64,000 nucleotides of DNA from Acetobacter pomorum (GCF_002738225.1 NZ_PEBQ01000144.1:248001-312000); one strand, 5' to 3'; shown: positions 19,350 through 31,700, counted from the first letter of the stretch. Made by a program: numbers and translations. The notes: a model not told the origin generated them from the sequence alone.

Positions 19350-19364
19350 GTTCTATATAAGTTC
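19350..19364 (-). promoter_or_regulatory. LexA operator (SOS box), GTTC-N7-GTTC
   Basis: GTTC at 19350-19353 and GTTC at 19361-19364 are separated by the 7-base AT-rich spacer TATATAA. This is the direct-repeat operator known for alphaproteobacterial LexA, unlike the palindromic gamma-proteobacterial box. It is placed to block lexA transcription. Confidence 0.85.
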
Positions 19365-19386
19365 TCTTTTTATGTCAAGGGAGAGA

Positions 19387-20586
19387 TCACGGCAGGCGCA
19401 CAATCTGGCAGGATGTACCAGCTTTTTGTGCCGGGGCAAAAGGGGCACGCACAACCAGAGCCTGACTTTGCCTTAGTATATTCAGTTGGGCTGAATCCTG
19501 CCGGGAAAAAGGCGTGGCCACAGGTACAGCGCCTTGTGGGGAAGGCGCAAGGGTTGCGCGTAAAAAATCTTGCCGGGCATCATTTTCTTTAACATCGCAC
19601 CCCAGAATGGCCGGTTCTGTTTGCAGTTCCGTGCCAACAGGAAGCCCCATAAGCGTGTGGAGGGCAGGTGTTACAAAAACAATAGAACATACCATGGCCG
19701 CTACAGGGTTGCCGGGCAGGCCGATAATGGGCGTATTGCCCAGTTTGCCAAACATCAGCGGTTTGCCAGGGCGCATGGCAATCTTCCAGAAATCCTGCTG
19801 GAGCCCGATTTCGGCCAAAGCCGGGCGCACCAGATCATAATCGCCCACACTGGCGCCACCAATGCTTACCAGCATGTCTAAAGTGGCAGCTTGGCGGAAC
19901 TGGGTTGTCAGGCTTTCCATATTGTCGCGCGCTATGGGCAGCATAATGGTTTCTGCGCCCTGTTGTTGTAGCAGAGCCGCCACCATAAAGGAGGCAGAAT
20001 TGAAAATGCCATCTACGGGGGCTGGGTCTCCGGGCAGGATAATTTCATCTCCCGTGGCCAGAATACCCACACGCGGGCGGCGCGAAACCGTAAGCCAGAC
20101 ATGCCCACCCGCAGCAGCCAGCCCAATATCACGCGGGCCGAGTCTGCGCCCGGCGGGCAACAGCTCATCATTTTTTTGGAAATCCTGTCCTTGTCGGCGA
20201 ATATACTGCCCCTGCTGTGCGGGGGCTGTCAGTTTGGCGAAGTCACCTTCACGCTGCACGTTTTCCTGAATAATGACCGTATCTGCGCCTGCGGGAATTT
20301 GCGCGCCAGTAAATAGCCGAATGCATTCCCCTTTCTGCACGGTAACAGCAGAGGGATGTCCTGCGGGCACTTCATCCACAATGCGTAAAACTGCGCCTTC
20401 CAGCGCATCTTCAGCTTTTGCGGCGTACCCATCCATTGCAGAAACAGATACAGGTGGATTGGCTGTGTGTGCGTAAACAGGCTGGGCCAGCACACGGCCA
20501 CAGGCCTGCGAAAGAGGCACAATTTCCTGCCCGCATGGTTTCAGGTTTTCAAGAATTCGGGCGCGTGCAACAGCCACATCCAGCAT
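19387..20586 (-). CDS. moeA: Molybdopterin molybdenumtransferase
   Basis: Inserts molybdate into adenylylated molybdopterin to finish the cofactor. The 399-residue protein shows the N-terminal SVSAMDGYA block, the GAQIPAGAD segment, and the MPT-binding domain with ILATGDE, SIGGASVGDYD and GLPGNPVA. The start at 20586 is fixed by an AGGAGG ribosome binding site just upstream; the longer frame to 20781 has no support. It is separate from moaDE and moaA elsewhere in the window. Confidence 0.95.
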   Translation of the reverse strand: MLDVAVARARILENLKPCGQEIVPLSQACGRVLAQPVYAHTANPPVSVSAMDGYAAKAEDALEGAVLRIVDEVPAGHPSAVTVQKGECIRLFTGAQIPAGADTVIIQENVQREGDFAKLTAPAQQGQYIRRQGQDFQKNDELLPAGRRLGPRDIGLAAAGGHVWLTVSRRPRVGILATGDEIILPGDPAPVDGIFNSASFMVAALLQQQGAETIMLPIARDNMESLTTQFRQAATLDMLVSIGGASVGDYDLVRPALAEIGLQQDFWKIAMRPGKPLMFGKLGNTPIIGLPGNPVAAMVCSIVFVTPALHTLMGLPVGTELQTEPAILGCDVKENDARQDFLRATLAPSPQGAVPVATPFSRQDSAQLNILRQSQALVVRAPFAPAQKAGTSCQIVRLP

Positions 20587-20731
20587 AAAAAATTCCTCCT
20601 TTTTGGGTCTGTAGCACCGCTTTGATGCAAGAATACTTGACCTTTTGCACTTGTATGCGCATTTTGCCGGCACTTGAACACCGTCGGTGCCGTTTAGGTG
20701 GCGCCGCACATCATGCTCTGCTGAGGAAGTC

Positions 20732-20899
20732 ATGGCCAAGACCAACGTTATCAAGATCCGTCTCGTCTCCACGGCGGACACCGGTTACTTCTACGTGACC
20801 AAGAAAAATGCTCGTGCGCACACCGGTAAAATGGAACTGAAGAAGTACGATCCGGTGGCACGCAAGCACGTCGTGTTCCGCGAAGCCAAGATCAAATAA
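20732..20899 (+). CDS. rpmG: 50S ribosomal protein L33
   Basis: A 55-residue basic ribosomal protein starting [18 protein letters not shown] and ending [11 protein letters not shown]. It lacks the paired CxxC zinc-binding cysteines found in some L33 proteins, so it is the zinc-independent form. The ATG at 20732 is the family start. A possible promoter with TTGACC at 20637 and CATTTT at 20660 (17-bp spacing) lies upstream, and a strong terminator follows, so it is probably a single-gene transcript. Confidence 0.95.
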   Translation: MAKTNVIKIRLVSTADTGYFYVTKKNARAHTGKMELKKYDPVARKHVVFREAKIK

Positions 20900-20925
20900 T
20901 CTGCATTTTTCGGAATGTGGATATG

Positions 20926-20957
20926 AAAAACGGCGCTCTCGGGCGCCGTTTTTTTTT
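20926..20957 (+). terminator. Rho-independent terminator of rpmG
   Basis: CGGCGC (20931-20936) and GCGCCG (20943-20948) form a stem with a 6-nt loop, extended by an upstream A-run pairing with a run of nine T residues (20949-20957). It is a textbook intrinsic terminator. Confidence 0.93.
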
Positions 20958-21007
20958 ATGCCCGCCAAGAAGAAACAAGATCTTGCAGGCACCAAATATT
21001 AAACCGC

Positions 21008-21409
21008 TTAAAACAGCGGGTCACGCCTATCATAAGGCACCACAATATCATTCCGGTCTGCCATGTTCAGCATGGCGCGGGCACGTTCATCCAGAATATC
21101 TGTATCCAGAGATTGCTCACGCAAGCCATTTACGCGGCGATGCCACGCAGCCTGTTCCGCAATGGCATCCTGTTTGGATTGTTTGGCCTGTTCCAGCAGC
21201 CCCAATTGCTGCTTATAAGCCTGAATGCCGTGATCACCCTGCGTTGCATTCCAGCCAAAATAGCCAGCAATGCCAAGAAAAACCAACGGGGGCACAACCG
21301 CCCGCACTGTGCGACGAATGAAACGACCGATCTGCACTCTGGCGCTGCCTTTTTTCTGGTTTCGTGCAGTTTGGCCTGCACTTGGGGTCTTTCTCTTTGT
21401 GTAAACCAT
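21008..21409 (-). CDS. ftsB: Cell-division protein FtsB/DivIC family (septum formation initiator)
   Basis: A 133-residue single-pass membrane protein: a basic cytoplasmic N-terminus (KRK, KK), one membrane segment at about residues 37-53, then a charged, Gln/Leu-rich coiled-coil stretch (60-100) and a conserved-type DERARAMLNM block. FtsB links FtsQ and FtsL in the divisome. The start at 21409 gives the most typical topology; upstream codons belong to the eno terminator region. It lies downstream of eno on the same strand, a neighbourhood common in proteobacteria. Confidence 0.85.
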   Translation of the reverse strand: MVYTKRKTPSAGQTARNQKKGSARVQIGRFIRRTVRAVVPPLVFLGIAGYFGWNATQGDHGIQAYKQQLGLLEQAKQSKQDAIAEQAAWHRRVNGLREQSLDTDILDERARAMLNMADRNDIVVPYDRRDPLF

Positions 21410-21441
21410 GAAATGTGGCAGCGCCAAGGCATGAGGGCACG

Positions 21442-21477
21442 AAAAAAGCCGCCCTTTTGGGGAAAGGCGGCTTTTTT
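21442..21477. terminator. Terminator between eno and ftsB
   Basis: A near-symmetric hairpin (AAAAAAGCCGCC paired with GGCGGCTTTTTT) is flanked by A- and T-runs, so it can act on both strands. It lies just after the eno stop and before the ftsB start on the minus strand. It should uncouple ftsB from eno or only partly terminate. Confidence 0.85.
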
Positions 21478-21506
21478 GCAATGTGTTGCGCCAAAAACGC
21501 TGTGGG

Positions 21507-23447
<1,941 letters not shown>

Positions 23448-23461
23448 ACACTAACGCGGCA

Positions 23462-23504
23462 TAACCCCTTGCAGAAGCAGGGTTAGAGGCGTGTTATAAC
23501 GCCT
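23462..23504 (+). promoter_or_regulatory. Two consecutive hairpins before thiO
   Basis: The first pairs TAACCC (23462-23467) with GGGTTA (23480-23485). The second pairs AGGCGT (23487-23492) with ACGCCT (23499-23504) around a 6-base loop. They end 32 bases before the thiO start. I find no TPP-riboswitch core, so they may be a terminator of the DUF3429 gene, an attenuator or an operator of the thi operon. Confidence 0.55.
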
Positions 23505-23536
23505 ACAGAGCCAGTAACGGAGGCAAAGTAGAAAGT

Positions 23537-24508
23537 ATGAACGGCAAACCGCGCATTCTGGTAAAAGGGGCCGGTGTGGCGGGTATGACAGCCGCCGTGG
23601 CTCTGGCTGAACGGGGCGGAGATGTCACCCTGTATGAGAGCGGAGGCCGCGTGGGGGCCGGGGCTTCATGGATGGCAGGTGGCATGCTTGCCCCGTGGTG
23701 CGAGGCCGAATCTGCGCCAGAGGAAGTCACCGCCCAATCTATCGATTCGGTAGATTGGTGGGCGGACCATGTACCCGATGTCACGCGTGAAGGCAGCCTT
23801 GTGCTGGCACCTGCGCGAGATGTGGGGGAAATTGCCCGCTTTGGCCGCCGCACATCGCATTTTCAGACAGTAGGCACAGTAGAAATTACCCAGCTTGAGC
23901 CCGATCTGGCAGGCCGTTTCCATAAAGGGCTGTTCTTTCCCGATGAAGGGCATGTGGACCCGCGCAAGGCCTTGAAGGCCCTTTTGGCAAGGCTGGAACA
24001 ACTTGGCGGTCGTGCCGAGTTTGGTGAAATTTGCCCGGATGAAGCCACGTTTGATTGGGTGGTGGAGTGCACCGGTCTTGCTGCGCGTGAAAAACTGGAC
24101 AATCTGCGGGGCGTGCGGGGTGAAATGCTGCTGCTGCGCTGCCCGGATGTCACCTTGCACCGGCCTGTGCGTATGCTGCACCCGCGCATACCGGTTTACA
24201 TTGTGCCAAGGGCTGACCATGTGTTCATGGTCGGGGCCACTATGATTGAAAGCGAAAATGCTGGCGGCATGACAGTGCGTTCCATGATGGAACTTCTGAA
24301 CGCGGCATGGACCTTGCACCCCGGTTTTGCCGAGGCGGAAATTCTGGAAATGGGCACAGGTTTGCGCCCATCTTACCCAGATAATATGCCCCGCGTGGTG
24401 CAGGATGGAAAACGCATTTATATCAACGGTATGTACCGACACGGTTTTCTGCTTTCTCCCGCTCGGGCGCGGGAGGCGGCAGACTTGATATTTGGCCCAC
24501 AGGCCTAA
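23537..24508 (+). CDS. thiO: FAD-dependent glycine oxidase ThiO
   Basis: Oxidises glycine to dehydroglycine (iminoglycine) for thiazole synthesis in aerobes. The 323-residue protein starts with an FAD-binding Rossmann motif, GAGVAG at residues 11-16, followed by a typical acidic end of strand 2 (TLYESGG). It also has GASWMAGGMLAPW and a C-terminal GLRPSYPDN / INGMYRHGFLLSP block typical of the DAO family. It opens thiO-thiS-thiG-thiE, which supports the thiazole role over a general D-amino-acid oxidase. Confidence 0.92.
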   Translation: MNGKPRILVKGAGVAGMTAAVALAERGGDVTLYESGGRVGAGASWMAGGMLAPWCEAESAPEEVTAQSIDSVDWWADHVPDVTREGSLVLAPARDVGEIARFGRRTSHFQTVGTVEITQLEPDLAGRFHKGLFFPDEGHVDPRKALKALLARLEQLGGRAEFGEICPDEATFDWVVECTGLAAREKLDNLRGVRGEMLLLRCPDVTLHRPVRMLHPRIPVYIVPRADHVFMVGATMIESENAGGMTVRSMMELLNAAWTLHPGFAEAEILEMGTGLRPSYPDNMPRVVQDGKRIYINGMYRHGFLLSPARAREAADLIFGPQA

Positions 24509-24521
24509 GGAGCAACGCCCG

Positions 24522-24719
24522 ATGAAAGTTGTGGTTAACGATACAGCGCACGAGGTTTCCGCTAAAACACTGGCGGCCCTGATAGATGAGCTCGGCTATA
24601 GCGGTGCACGCATTGCCACGGCGCTGAATGGTCGGTTTGTGCCCAAGGCAACACGCGATGAAACGCCGCTGGAAGAAGGGGCGCAAATTGAAATTGTAGC
24701 CCCTATGCAAGGGGGCTGA
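24522..24719 (+). CDS. thiS: Thiamine biosynthesis sulfur-carrier protein ThiS
   Basis: A 65-residue ubiquitin-fold protein ending in QGG, the tail that is adenylylated and thiocarboxylated to donate sulfur to the thiazole ring. The ATG at 24522 is 13 bases after the thiO stop and is preferred to the upstream overlapping start at 24492. It is followed at once by thiG, the enzyme that uses it. Confidence 0.93.
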   Translation: MKVVVNDTAHEVSAKTLAALIDELGYSGARIATALNGRFVPKATRDETPLEEGAQIEIVAPMQGG

Positions 24720-24723
24720 AGGC

Positions 24724-25500
24724 ATGGCTGTTTCATTTTATGGGCAGGATGTTGTCTCGCCACTCATGCTGGGTACGGCCCAGTATCCATCCCCCGAGAT
24801 TTTGCGTGATGCCGTGCTGGCTGCTCAGCCGGGTGTTGTCACTGTTTCCCTCCGCCGCGAATCTGCGGGGGAGCGTGCCGGGCAGGCGTTCTGGTCTCTC
24901 ATTCAGGAACTCAAGGTGCCGGTGCTGCCAAACACAGCGGGTTGCCACACGGTTAAGGAAGCCGTCACCACAGCGCACATGGCGCGGGAAGTGTTCGGCA
25001 CGGATTGGGTGAAGCTGGAAGTGATTGGTGAACTGGATACGCTCCAGCCAGATGTGTTCGGGCTTGTAGAGGCCGCGCGTATTCTTACTGAAGATGGCTT
25101 CAAGGTATTCCCCTACACCACGGAAGATTTGGTGGTGGCGGAAAAACTTCTGGCCGTGGGGTGCGAGGTGCTGATGCCGTGGGGCGCGCCCATTGGTTCT
25201 GGCAAGGGTTTGAACAACGTGTTCGGCCTGCGGGCCATGCGGGCGCATTTTCCCGGTGTGCCATTGGTGGTGGATGCAGGCATTGGTGTGCCCTCCCACG
25301 CCGCGCAGGCGCTGGAGTTAGGTTATGATGCGGTGCTGATAAACACCGCCGTGGCCAAGGCGGGAGACCCCGTAAATATGGCCCGTGCGTTTCGTCTGGC
25401 GGTAGAGGCCGGGGAGCTGGCCCGTATTGCAGACCCAATGGAAGAGCGCGATATGGCTGTTCCTTCTACTCCCGTTGCAGGAAAGGCCATGCTGGCATGA
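24724..25500 (+). CDS. thiG: Thiazole synthase ThiG
   Basis: TIM-barrel enzyme forming the thiazole phosphate from deoxyxylulose phosphate, dehydroglycine and ThiS thiocarboxylate. The 258-residue sequence shows [10 protein letters not shown], the VKLEVIGE segment with the likely Schiff-base lysine, [12 protein letters not shown], and the phosphate-binding [19 protein letters not shown]. It begins four bases after thiS and its stop overlaps the thiE start. Confidence 0.95.
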   Translation: MAVSFYGQDVVSPLMLGTAQYPSPEILRDAVLAAQPGVVTVSLRRESAGERAGQAFWSLIQELKVPVLPNTAGCHTVKEAVTTAHMAREVFGTDWVKLEVIGELDTLQPDVFGLVEAARILTEDGFKVFPYTTEDLVVAEKLLAVGCEVLMPWGAPIGSGKGLNNVFGLRAMRAHFPGVPLVVDAGIGVPSHAAQALELGYDAVLINTAVAKAGDPVNMARAFRLAVEAGELARIADPMEERDMAVPSTPVAGKAMLA

Positions 25501-26102
25501 CAGCTCTGCCCCAAAAGATTTATCCCGTTGTTGATAGCGCCACATGGGTGGACAGGCTGGGCGGTGCAGGTGCACGCTTTATTCAGCTCCGCCTGAAGGA
25601 CATGGAAGAAGACGCCCTGCGCGCAGAAATTAGCCAAGGCCATGCCTATGCCAAACAGCACGGCGTATGCCTTGTGTTAAACGATTATTGGCAGATCGCG
25701 CTGGATGAAGGCATCGATTACATTCATCTGGGGCAGGAAGATCTGGATACGGCAGATCTGGCCGCCATCCGCAAAGGCGGTATTCGTCTTGGCATCAGCA
25801 CCCATTGCCACGAAGAGCTTGATCGCGCCCTAAGCTGCAACCCGGATTACGTAGCGCTTGGCCCTATATGGGAAACCAAGCTGAAAAAAATGGCGTTTGG
25901 TCCCCAAGGTCCGCTGAAGCTGACAGAATGGCGAAAGTTGATTGGCAACCTGCCACTGGTCGCCATTGGCGGCATTACGCTGGAACGCGCATGGGCGTGT
26001 ATTGAGGCCGGGGCCGATAGTGTTTCTGCCGTATCTGCCTTTATTCGCCACCCAGACCCGGAAGGGCAGGTTAAGGCGTGGTTGGCAGCCGTAGAAGGCT
26101 AA
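25497..26102 (+). CDS. thiE: Thiamine-phosphate synthase ThiE
   Basis: Joins the thiazole and HMP-pyrophosphate moieties to give thiamine phosphate. The 201-residue TIM-barrel has [47 protein letters not shown] and [12 protein letters not shown], all in family order. The ATG overlaps the thiG stop (ATGA). HMP synthesis (thiC, thiD) is not in this window. Confidence 0.94.
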   Translation: MTALPQKIYPVVDSATWVDRLGGAGARFIQLRLKDMEEDALRAEISQGHAYAKQHGVCLVLNDYWQIALDEGIDYIHLGQEDLDTADLAAIRKGGIRLGISTHCHEELDRALSCNPDYVALGPIWETKLKKMAFGPQGPLKLTEWRKLIGNLPLVAIGGITLERAWACIEAGADSVSAVSAFIRHPDPEGQVKAWLAAVEG

Positions 26103-26120
26103 AGCTGCAACCGTTTAGCC
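26097..26120. terminator. Inverted repeat spanning the convergent thiE and recG stops
   Basis: GGCTAAA (26097-26103) and TTTAGCC (26114-26120) form a 7-bp stem that contains both stop codons. It may be a weak shared terminator; the stem is short and no T-run follows. Confidence 0.4.
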
Positions 26121-28262
26121 GCCGCTGAAAATGCGTGCGGCATCGGTTTTGTTAAACAACGTTAGCAAAATGCGGGCCGCTATAGGCAGATTCTTTTCCG
26201 GCGTGCTGGTGGGTGGGCCATCGGGCAGAAGCTCCGTGGCTTCATCATGTGCTGTTTCTAACAGCATATCCACCAGCATTTCCGGCGCCATGCGGTAATC
26301 GGGCAAGCCAGATTGGCGACGGCCCGTTGCCTCACCTCCGCCACGTAGGCGAAAATCTTCATCTGCAATTAAAAAGCCGTCTTCCGTTTCCTTCAGGCAG
26401 GAAAGCCTGCGGCGTGCCGTCAGGCCCAAGCCTTCATCATGCAGCATAAGGCAGAAGGAGGCATCCGCCCCACGCCCCACACGGCCACGGAGTTGATGCA
26501 ACTGTGCCAACCCAAAGCGTTCTGCATGTTCTATCACCATAATTGTGGCGGAGGGCACATCCACGCCCACTTCAATTACGGTGGTGGCCACCAGCATCCG
26601 GGTTTCACCTTTGGCAAAGGCTTGCAGCACGTCCTCACGCACATTGGCATCCTGCTGCCCATGCGCCAGCCCGATTTTATCTCCAAAACGCTCAACCAAA
26701 GCCGCATGCCGGGCCTCGGCGGCGGCCAGATCCATGGCTTCGCTTTCAGAAACCAGAGGGCACACCCAAAAAATCTGCGCGCCCTTATCTAGCGCGCGGC
26801 CAATGCCTGCCAGCACATCTTCAAAATTGCCAAGGCTGTGTAGGGATGTGCGCACGGGCTTGCGGCCAACCGGTTTGCCTTCCAGCCGGCTGATCTGCAT
26901 TTCCCCAAAGCGGGTGAGCAGCAGCGTGCGGGGGATGGGCGTTGCCGTCATCACCAGCATATCGGCATCACGGCCTTTTTCCACCAATGCAAGGCGTTGA
27001 TCGACCCCAAAGCGATGTTGCTCATCAATCACGGCCAGCCCCAGATCAGCAAATTTTACGCCATCCTGCACAAGCGCATGGGTGCCTATCACCAGCTTGG
27101 CGGTGCCATCGGCAATATCCTGCAAGGTTTGTTTGCGCGCCTTGCCTTTGACAGAGCTGGATAAAAACGCCACCGGCACGGGGGAAAGGCGGCGGAATGT
27201 AGCGGCGTGCTGGCGTGCCAGAATTTCCGTAGGCGCCATAAGGGCCGCTTGAGTGCCAGCTTCTACCGCACGCAGCATGGCCATAAGAGCGACAAGCGTT
27301 TTGCCTGCGCCTACATCGCCCTGCAAAAGGCGGCTCATGCAGTGCGGGGTGGCCATATCGGCTTCAATTTCACGCAGAACGTGTTTTTGGCCGTAGGTCA
27401 GCTCATGCCCAAAGCTGGCGAGCGCCTGCTTTTGCAAGTGGCCATCACCATTCAGGCTACGGCCGGGCCGGGCGCGGGATGCCTGCTGGGCAATGCGCAT
27501 GGCCAGTTGGTCTGCCAGCAGTTCATCGCACGCCAGTCTCGCCTGCGCACGTGTGCGGTTTCCGTGCCACGCATCCCCTTGTGCGCTATCGGGGATGGTG
27601 TCTGGAAAATGCATCCAGCTCAGGGCTGTGGCAAAATCCGGCCAGTTTTTTTGTTTGATAAGGGCCTTGTCATGCCATTCGGGCAGGTTGGGCGGCAAAA
27701 GGCGCAGGGCGGCTGTCATGGCCATGCGCACCTGCCCGGTAAACAGCCCAGCGGTAAGAGGCCAAACGGGGTCTAGCAGCGGAATGCGCTCTATCTGGTT
27801 TGCGGGCACCAGATAATCGGGGGATGTGATGGTGAGTTTCTCGCCAAACCGTTCCACCTTGCCAGAAAGGGCAATGCTTTCTCCCTTAACAACCTGTTTG
27901 GCCTGCCAAGGGGAAAAGAAGGCGACTTCCAGCACACCCGTGGCATCATCAATCGTCACCCGCCATGGCTGGCGGGTGCGCGGTGCAGGGCTGCGAATAT
28001 CCTGCACCACGCCGGTAACGGTTGCGATTGTATCGGGCCTGAGTTGCGCCAATGTGGGGCGCAGCCTGCGGTCTGTAATGCTTTCGGGCAGGCAGAACAG
28101 CAGGTCCATCACCCTGCGGCCACCCGCAATGCGGCCCAACAGCTTGGCGCGTGCGGTGCTGATGCCGGGCAGGCTTTCAAGCGGAGCCAGTAAAGGCGCT
28201 AGGGCAGAATTGCCATCTTGCCCCGTAACCGGAGAGGATGTGAAGGAAAGGGGGCTGGACAC
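26115..28262 (-). CDS. recG: ATP-dependent DNA helicase RecG
   Basis: Branch-migrating helicase that remodels stalled forks and recombination intermediates. The 715-residue protein has an N-terminal wedge/OB domain, a Walker A motif GDVGAGKT at about residues 312-319, motif II as IDEQHRFG, TATPIPRT, and C-terminal helicase motifs including LHQLRGRVGRG. It starts with GTG at 28262. It is divergent from sdhE and mfd, a common alphaproteobacterial arrangement. Confidence 0.96.
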   Translation of the reverse strand: MSSPLSFTSSPVTGQDGNSALAPLLAPLESLPGISTARAKLLGRIAGGRRVMDLLFCLPESITDRRLRPTLAQLRPDTIATVTGVVQDIRSPAPRTRQPWRVTIDDATGVLEVAFFSPWQAKQVVKGESIALSGKVERFGEKLTITSPDYLVPANQIERIPLLDPVWPLTAGLFTGQVRMAMTAALRLLPPNLPEWHDKALIKQKNWPDFATALSWMHFPDTIPDSAQGDAWHGNRTRAQARLACDELLADQLAMRIAQQASRARPGRSLNGDGHLQKQALASFGHELTYGQKHVLREIEADMATPHCMSRLLQGDVGAGKTLVALMAMLRAVEAGTQAALMAPTEILARQHAATFRRLSPVPVAFLSSSVKGKARKQTLQDIADGTAKLVIGTHALVQDGVKFADLGLAVIDEQHRFGVDQRLALVEKGRDADMLVMTATPIPRTLLLTRFGEMQISRLEGKPVGRKPVRTSLHSLGNFEDVLAGIGRALDKGAQIFWVCPLVSESEAMDLAAAEARHAALVERFGDKIGLAHGQQDANVREDVLQAFAKGETRMLVATTVIEVGVDVPSATIMVIEHAERFGLAQLHQLRGRVGRGADASFCLMLHDEGLGLTARRRLSCLKETEDGFLIADEDFRLRGGGEATGRRQSGLPDYRMAPEMLVDMLLETAHDEATELLPDGPPTSTPEKNLPIAARILLTLFNKTDAARIFSGG

Positions 28263-28331
28263 AAGCGATACACAAGCCTCTGTTTGGCAGGCTGACAGAC
28301 AGGTTTAGCAACGGTATAGGACATCTGCGCC

Positions 28332-28661
28332 ATGCAAGACAATTTTACAGCTTCTTTTCCCGCATCTTCCTCCAGCGCATCTGGCGTGGCGGAAGATAAT
28401 CTGGCTGCCCGCAGACGGCGGCTGAAGTTTCGTGCCAACCATAGGGGCACGTTTGAAACGGATATTCTGATTGGCGGCTTTGTAGAAGCCAATGCAGATA
28501 CCATGACGGCAGAAGAACTGACGGATATGGAAAACATTCTGGAAATGCCAGATCCGGAACTGACAGACTGGCTGTTTGGCCGCCTGCCATTGCCGGAAGA
28601 GAAAGCCACCCCCATGTTACGCCGTATGGTGGAAGATAGCCGTATCAGGCGCGGCGGTTAA
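28332..28661 (+). CDS. sdhE: Succinate dehydrogenase flavinylation factor SdhE (DUF339)
   Basis: Helps attach FAD covalently to the flavoprotein subunit of succinate dehydrogenase. The 109-residue protein contains the essential RGxxE motif as RGTFE at residues 38-42 and the ELTDMENILEMPDPELTDW region of the family. It has an extra Ser-rich N-terminal stretch of about 20 residues beyond the usual 85-90. It lies 78 bp upstream of mfd. Confidence 0.92.
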   Translation: MQDNFTASFPASSSSASGVAEDNLAARRRRLKFRANHRGTFETDILIGGFVEANADTMTAEELTDMENILEMPDPELTDWLFGRLPLPEEKATPMLRRMVEDSRIRRGG

Positions 28662-28739
28662 TAAAAACCCTTCAGGCTCCGGCAGAGGTATGCTGGTGGC
28701 TTGCGGGGTTTGCGTATTTAAGAACAGGCGGATACCGGG

Positions 28740-31700
28740 ATGACAGCACAGACAGGCGCACAAAAGCGGATAGCAACCGTATGGGGCGTGCCAGAAGGGT
28801 ATGATGCCCTTTTGCTGGCGCGCCGCGCGCGGGATCATAAAGGCCCGGTGTTGCATATTGCCCGTAGTGATGCCGCCATGGCCCGCCTGAATGATATGCT
28901 GGCCTTTGTGGCGCCTGATGTGGATGTACTGCGCTTTCCCGCATGGGATTGCCTGCCGTATGACAGGGTTTCTCCCAACCCTGCCATTGTGGCCGAGCGT
29001 GTTTCCACCCTTACGCGCCTGCTGGAACCCGCAAAAGGCCGCCCGCGGCTTGTGCTGGCTACGGTTAATGCCGTGGTGCAGCGTGTGGCCCCACGCAAAA
29101 CGTTTGAGGGGCAATCACTTTCCATCCGCACGGGGGAAAGTCTGGATCAGGGCTTTCTGATCGAGTTGCTGATTGCCAATGGTTACACTCGGACAGATAC
29201 GGTGATGGAAGCCGGGGAGTTTGCAACCCGCGGCGGTATTTTTGATCTGTACCCCGCTGGTGCGAGCGAACCCCTACGGCTTGATCTGTTTGGGGATGAG
29301 GTTGAAAACATCCGCGCGTTTGATCCCGGTTCTCAACGCTCTACGGCCAAACGCGATGGGCTGACACTTTGCCCCGTTTCTGAATTCTCGCTGGACAAGG
29401 AAAGCATTTCACGCTTCCGCACCGGCTGGCGTGATGCCTTTGGCCCTGCTGCTACGTCTGACCCGCTTTATGAGCATATTTCAGATGGGCGCAGGCATCC
29501 GGGTATTGAACACTGGCTGCCTCTGTTCCATGATCATCTGGAAACTCTGTTTGATTATCTGCCAGATGTTGCCGTCTCGCTCGAACATCAGGCCGAGGAT
29601 GTCTTAAAAACCCGCCTGGAAATGATAGAGGATCACTATCAGGCCCGCCGCCAGCCTGTGCGGGAAGGGGAAATACCCTACCGCCCGCTGCCACCGCATC
29701 TGCTCTATCTGGATGAAAAAGGGTGGGATGCCTGCCTGTCTCGCGTGCCTGTGGTGGCATTTAGTCCCTATGCACAGCCCGATGGTGCCGGAGGGGTGGA
29801 TGTAGGTGGCCGCCCCGGTAAGATGTTCTCCAAAATTGTACCCGGTGCCCAGCGTGAGCAGGTGTTTACGCTGCTGGGTGATCAGGTAAAGGAATGGGCA
29901 CAGGTTAAGCGCCGCGCCTTTGTGGCTGCATGGACCAAAGGTTCACGCGAGCGCATTGCCACATTGCTGCGTGAACACGGCGTGCCCACCCAGACATATG
30001 AGACATGGGAACAAGCCCATAAAGCCAAGCCCGGCCCGGTGGGTTTGCTTACACTTGGGCTGGAACGCGGCTTTGTAGCAGATGATCTGGCATTTGTTTC
30101 CGAACAAGATCTGCTGGGTGAACGTATTGGCCGCCCACCGCGCCGCCGCCGCCGTGCAGATGAACTGATTGCCGAAGCCAGCGAACTTTCTGCTGGTGAT
30201 CTGGTCGTGCATCAGGATTACGGGATTGGCCGTTATGATGGGTTGGAAACCGTAAGCGTAGGCGTAGCCCCGCATGATTGCCTGCGCCTGCTGTATGATG
30301 GCGGGCAGAAGCTCTACCTGCCGGTAGAAAATATTGAACTGCTCAGCCGCTTTGGGTCAGACCAAGCAGGTGTGGCGCTGGATAAGCTGGGCGGCACGGC
30401 ATGGCAGAACCGTAAATCGCAAATGAAAAAGCGCATCCGCGATATGGCGGGTGAGCTTATCAGAACCGCAGCAATGCGTGCCTTAAAGGAAGCCCCAGAG
30501 CTGGTTCCGCCGGAGGGGCAGTGGGATGAGTTCTGTGCCCGCTTCCCATTTGTGGAAACGGATGATCAGGCACATGCCATTGCCGATGTGCTGGCGGATA
30601 TGTCCTCCGGGCGGCCAATGGATCGTCTGGTATGTGGTGATGTGGGCTTTGGTAAAACCGAGGTAGCGTTGCGCGCGGCCTTTGTGGCGGCCATGTCTGG
30701 CGGGCAGGTGGCTGTTGTGGTGCCTACTACGCTGTTGGCCCGGCAGCATTACCGCACCTTTGCCGCACGGTTTGAGGGCTTTCCTATCAAGGTGGCACAG
30801 CTTTCCCGTATGGTAACGGGTAAGGAGGCCACAGCCGTGCGCAAGGGCATTGCAGATGGTAGCGTAAATATTGTTATTGGCACGCACGCATTGCTGGCCA
30901 AAACGGTTCAGTTTGCCTCGCTCGAATTGCTGATTATTGATGAAGAACAGCATTTTGGCGTGTCCCATAAGGAAAAGCTGAAAGCTCTGCGCGAAGATGT
31001 GCATGTGCTTACACTTTCCGCCACACCATTGCCGCGTACGCTCCAACTCTCGCTTTCCGGCGTGCGTGAAATGAGCCTGATTGCCACCCCACCAACAGAC
31101 AGGCTGGCGGTGCGCACCTTCATCATGCCGTTTGATAGCGTGGTGATAAGGGAAGCCATCCAGCGTGAACGTTTCCGCGGTGGACAGATTTTCTGTGTGG
31201 CCCCACGTATTGAGGATCTGGACAGGTTGGCTGAACGGCTGACCGCTATTGTGCCCGATGCTCGGCTGATACAGGCGCATGGTCGCCTTTCCGCTACCGA
31301 GCTGGAACGGGTGATGACCGAGTTTTCAGACGGTAAATACGATATTCTGCTCTCCACCAATATTGTGGAAAGCGGGTTGGATATGCCTGCGGTGAATACG
31401 CTGATTATCCATAGGGCGGATATGTTCGGCCTTGGGCAGCTTTACCAGCTGCGCGGGCGCGTGGGGCGTGGCAAACAACGAGGCTACGCTTATCTCACAT
31501 GGCCACAAACCCATGTGCTTTCAGCTTCCGCAGAAAAGAGGCTGGAAGTGATGCAAACGCTGGATACGCTGGGCGCTGGCTTTACGCTGGCCTCGCACGA
31601 TCTGGATTTGCGCGGTGCGGGTAACCTGCTGGGCGATCAGCAATCCGGCCATGTGCGCGAAGTGGGGATCGAACTTTACCAGCAAATGCTGGAAGATGCT

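Noticed and set aside
23448..23536. TPP riboswitch before thiO
   Set aside because: I looked for the conserved CUGAGA-type core and the terminal pairing and found neither.
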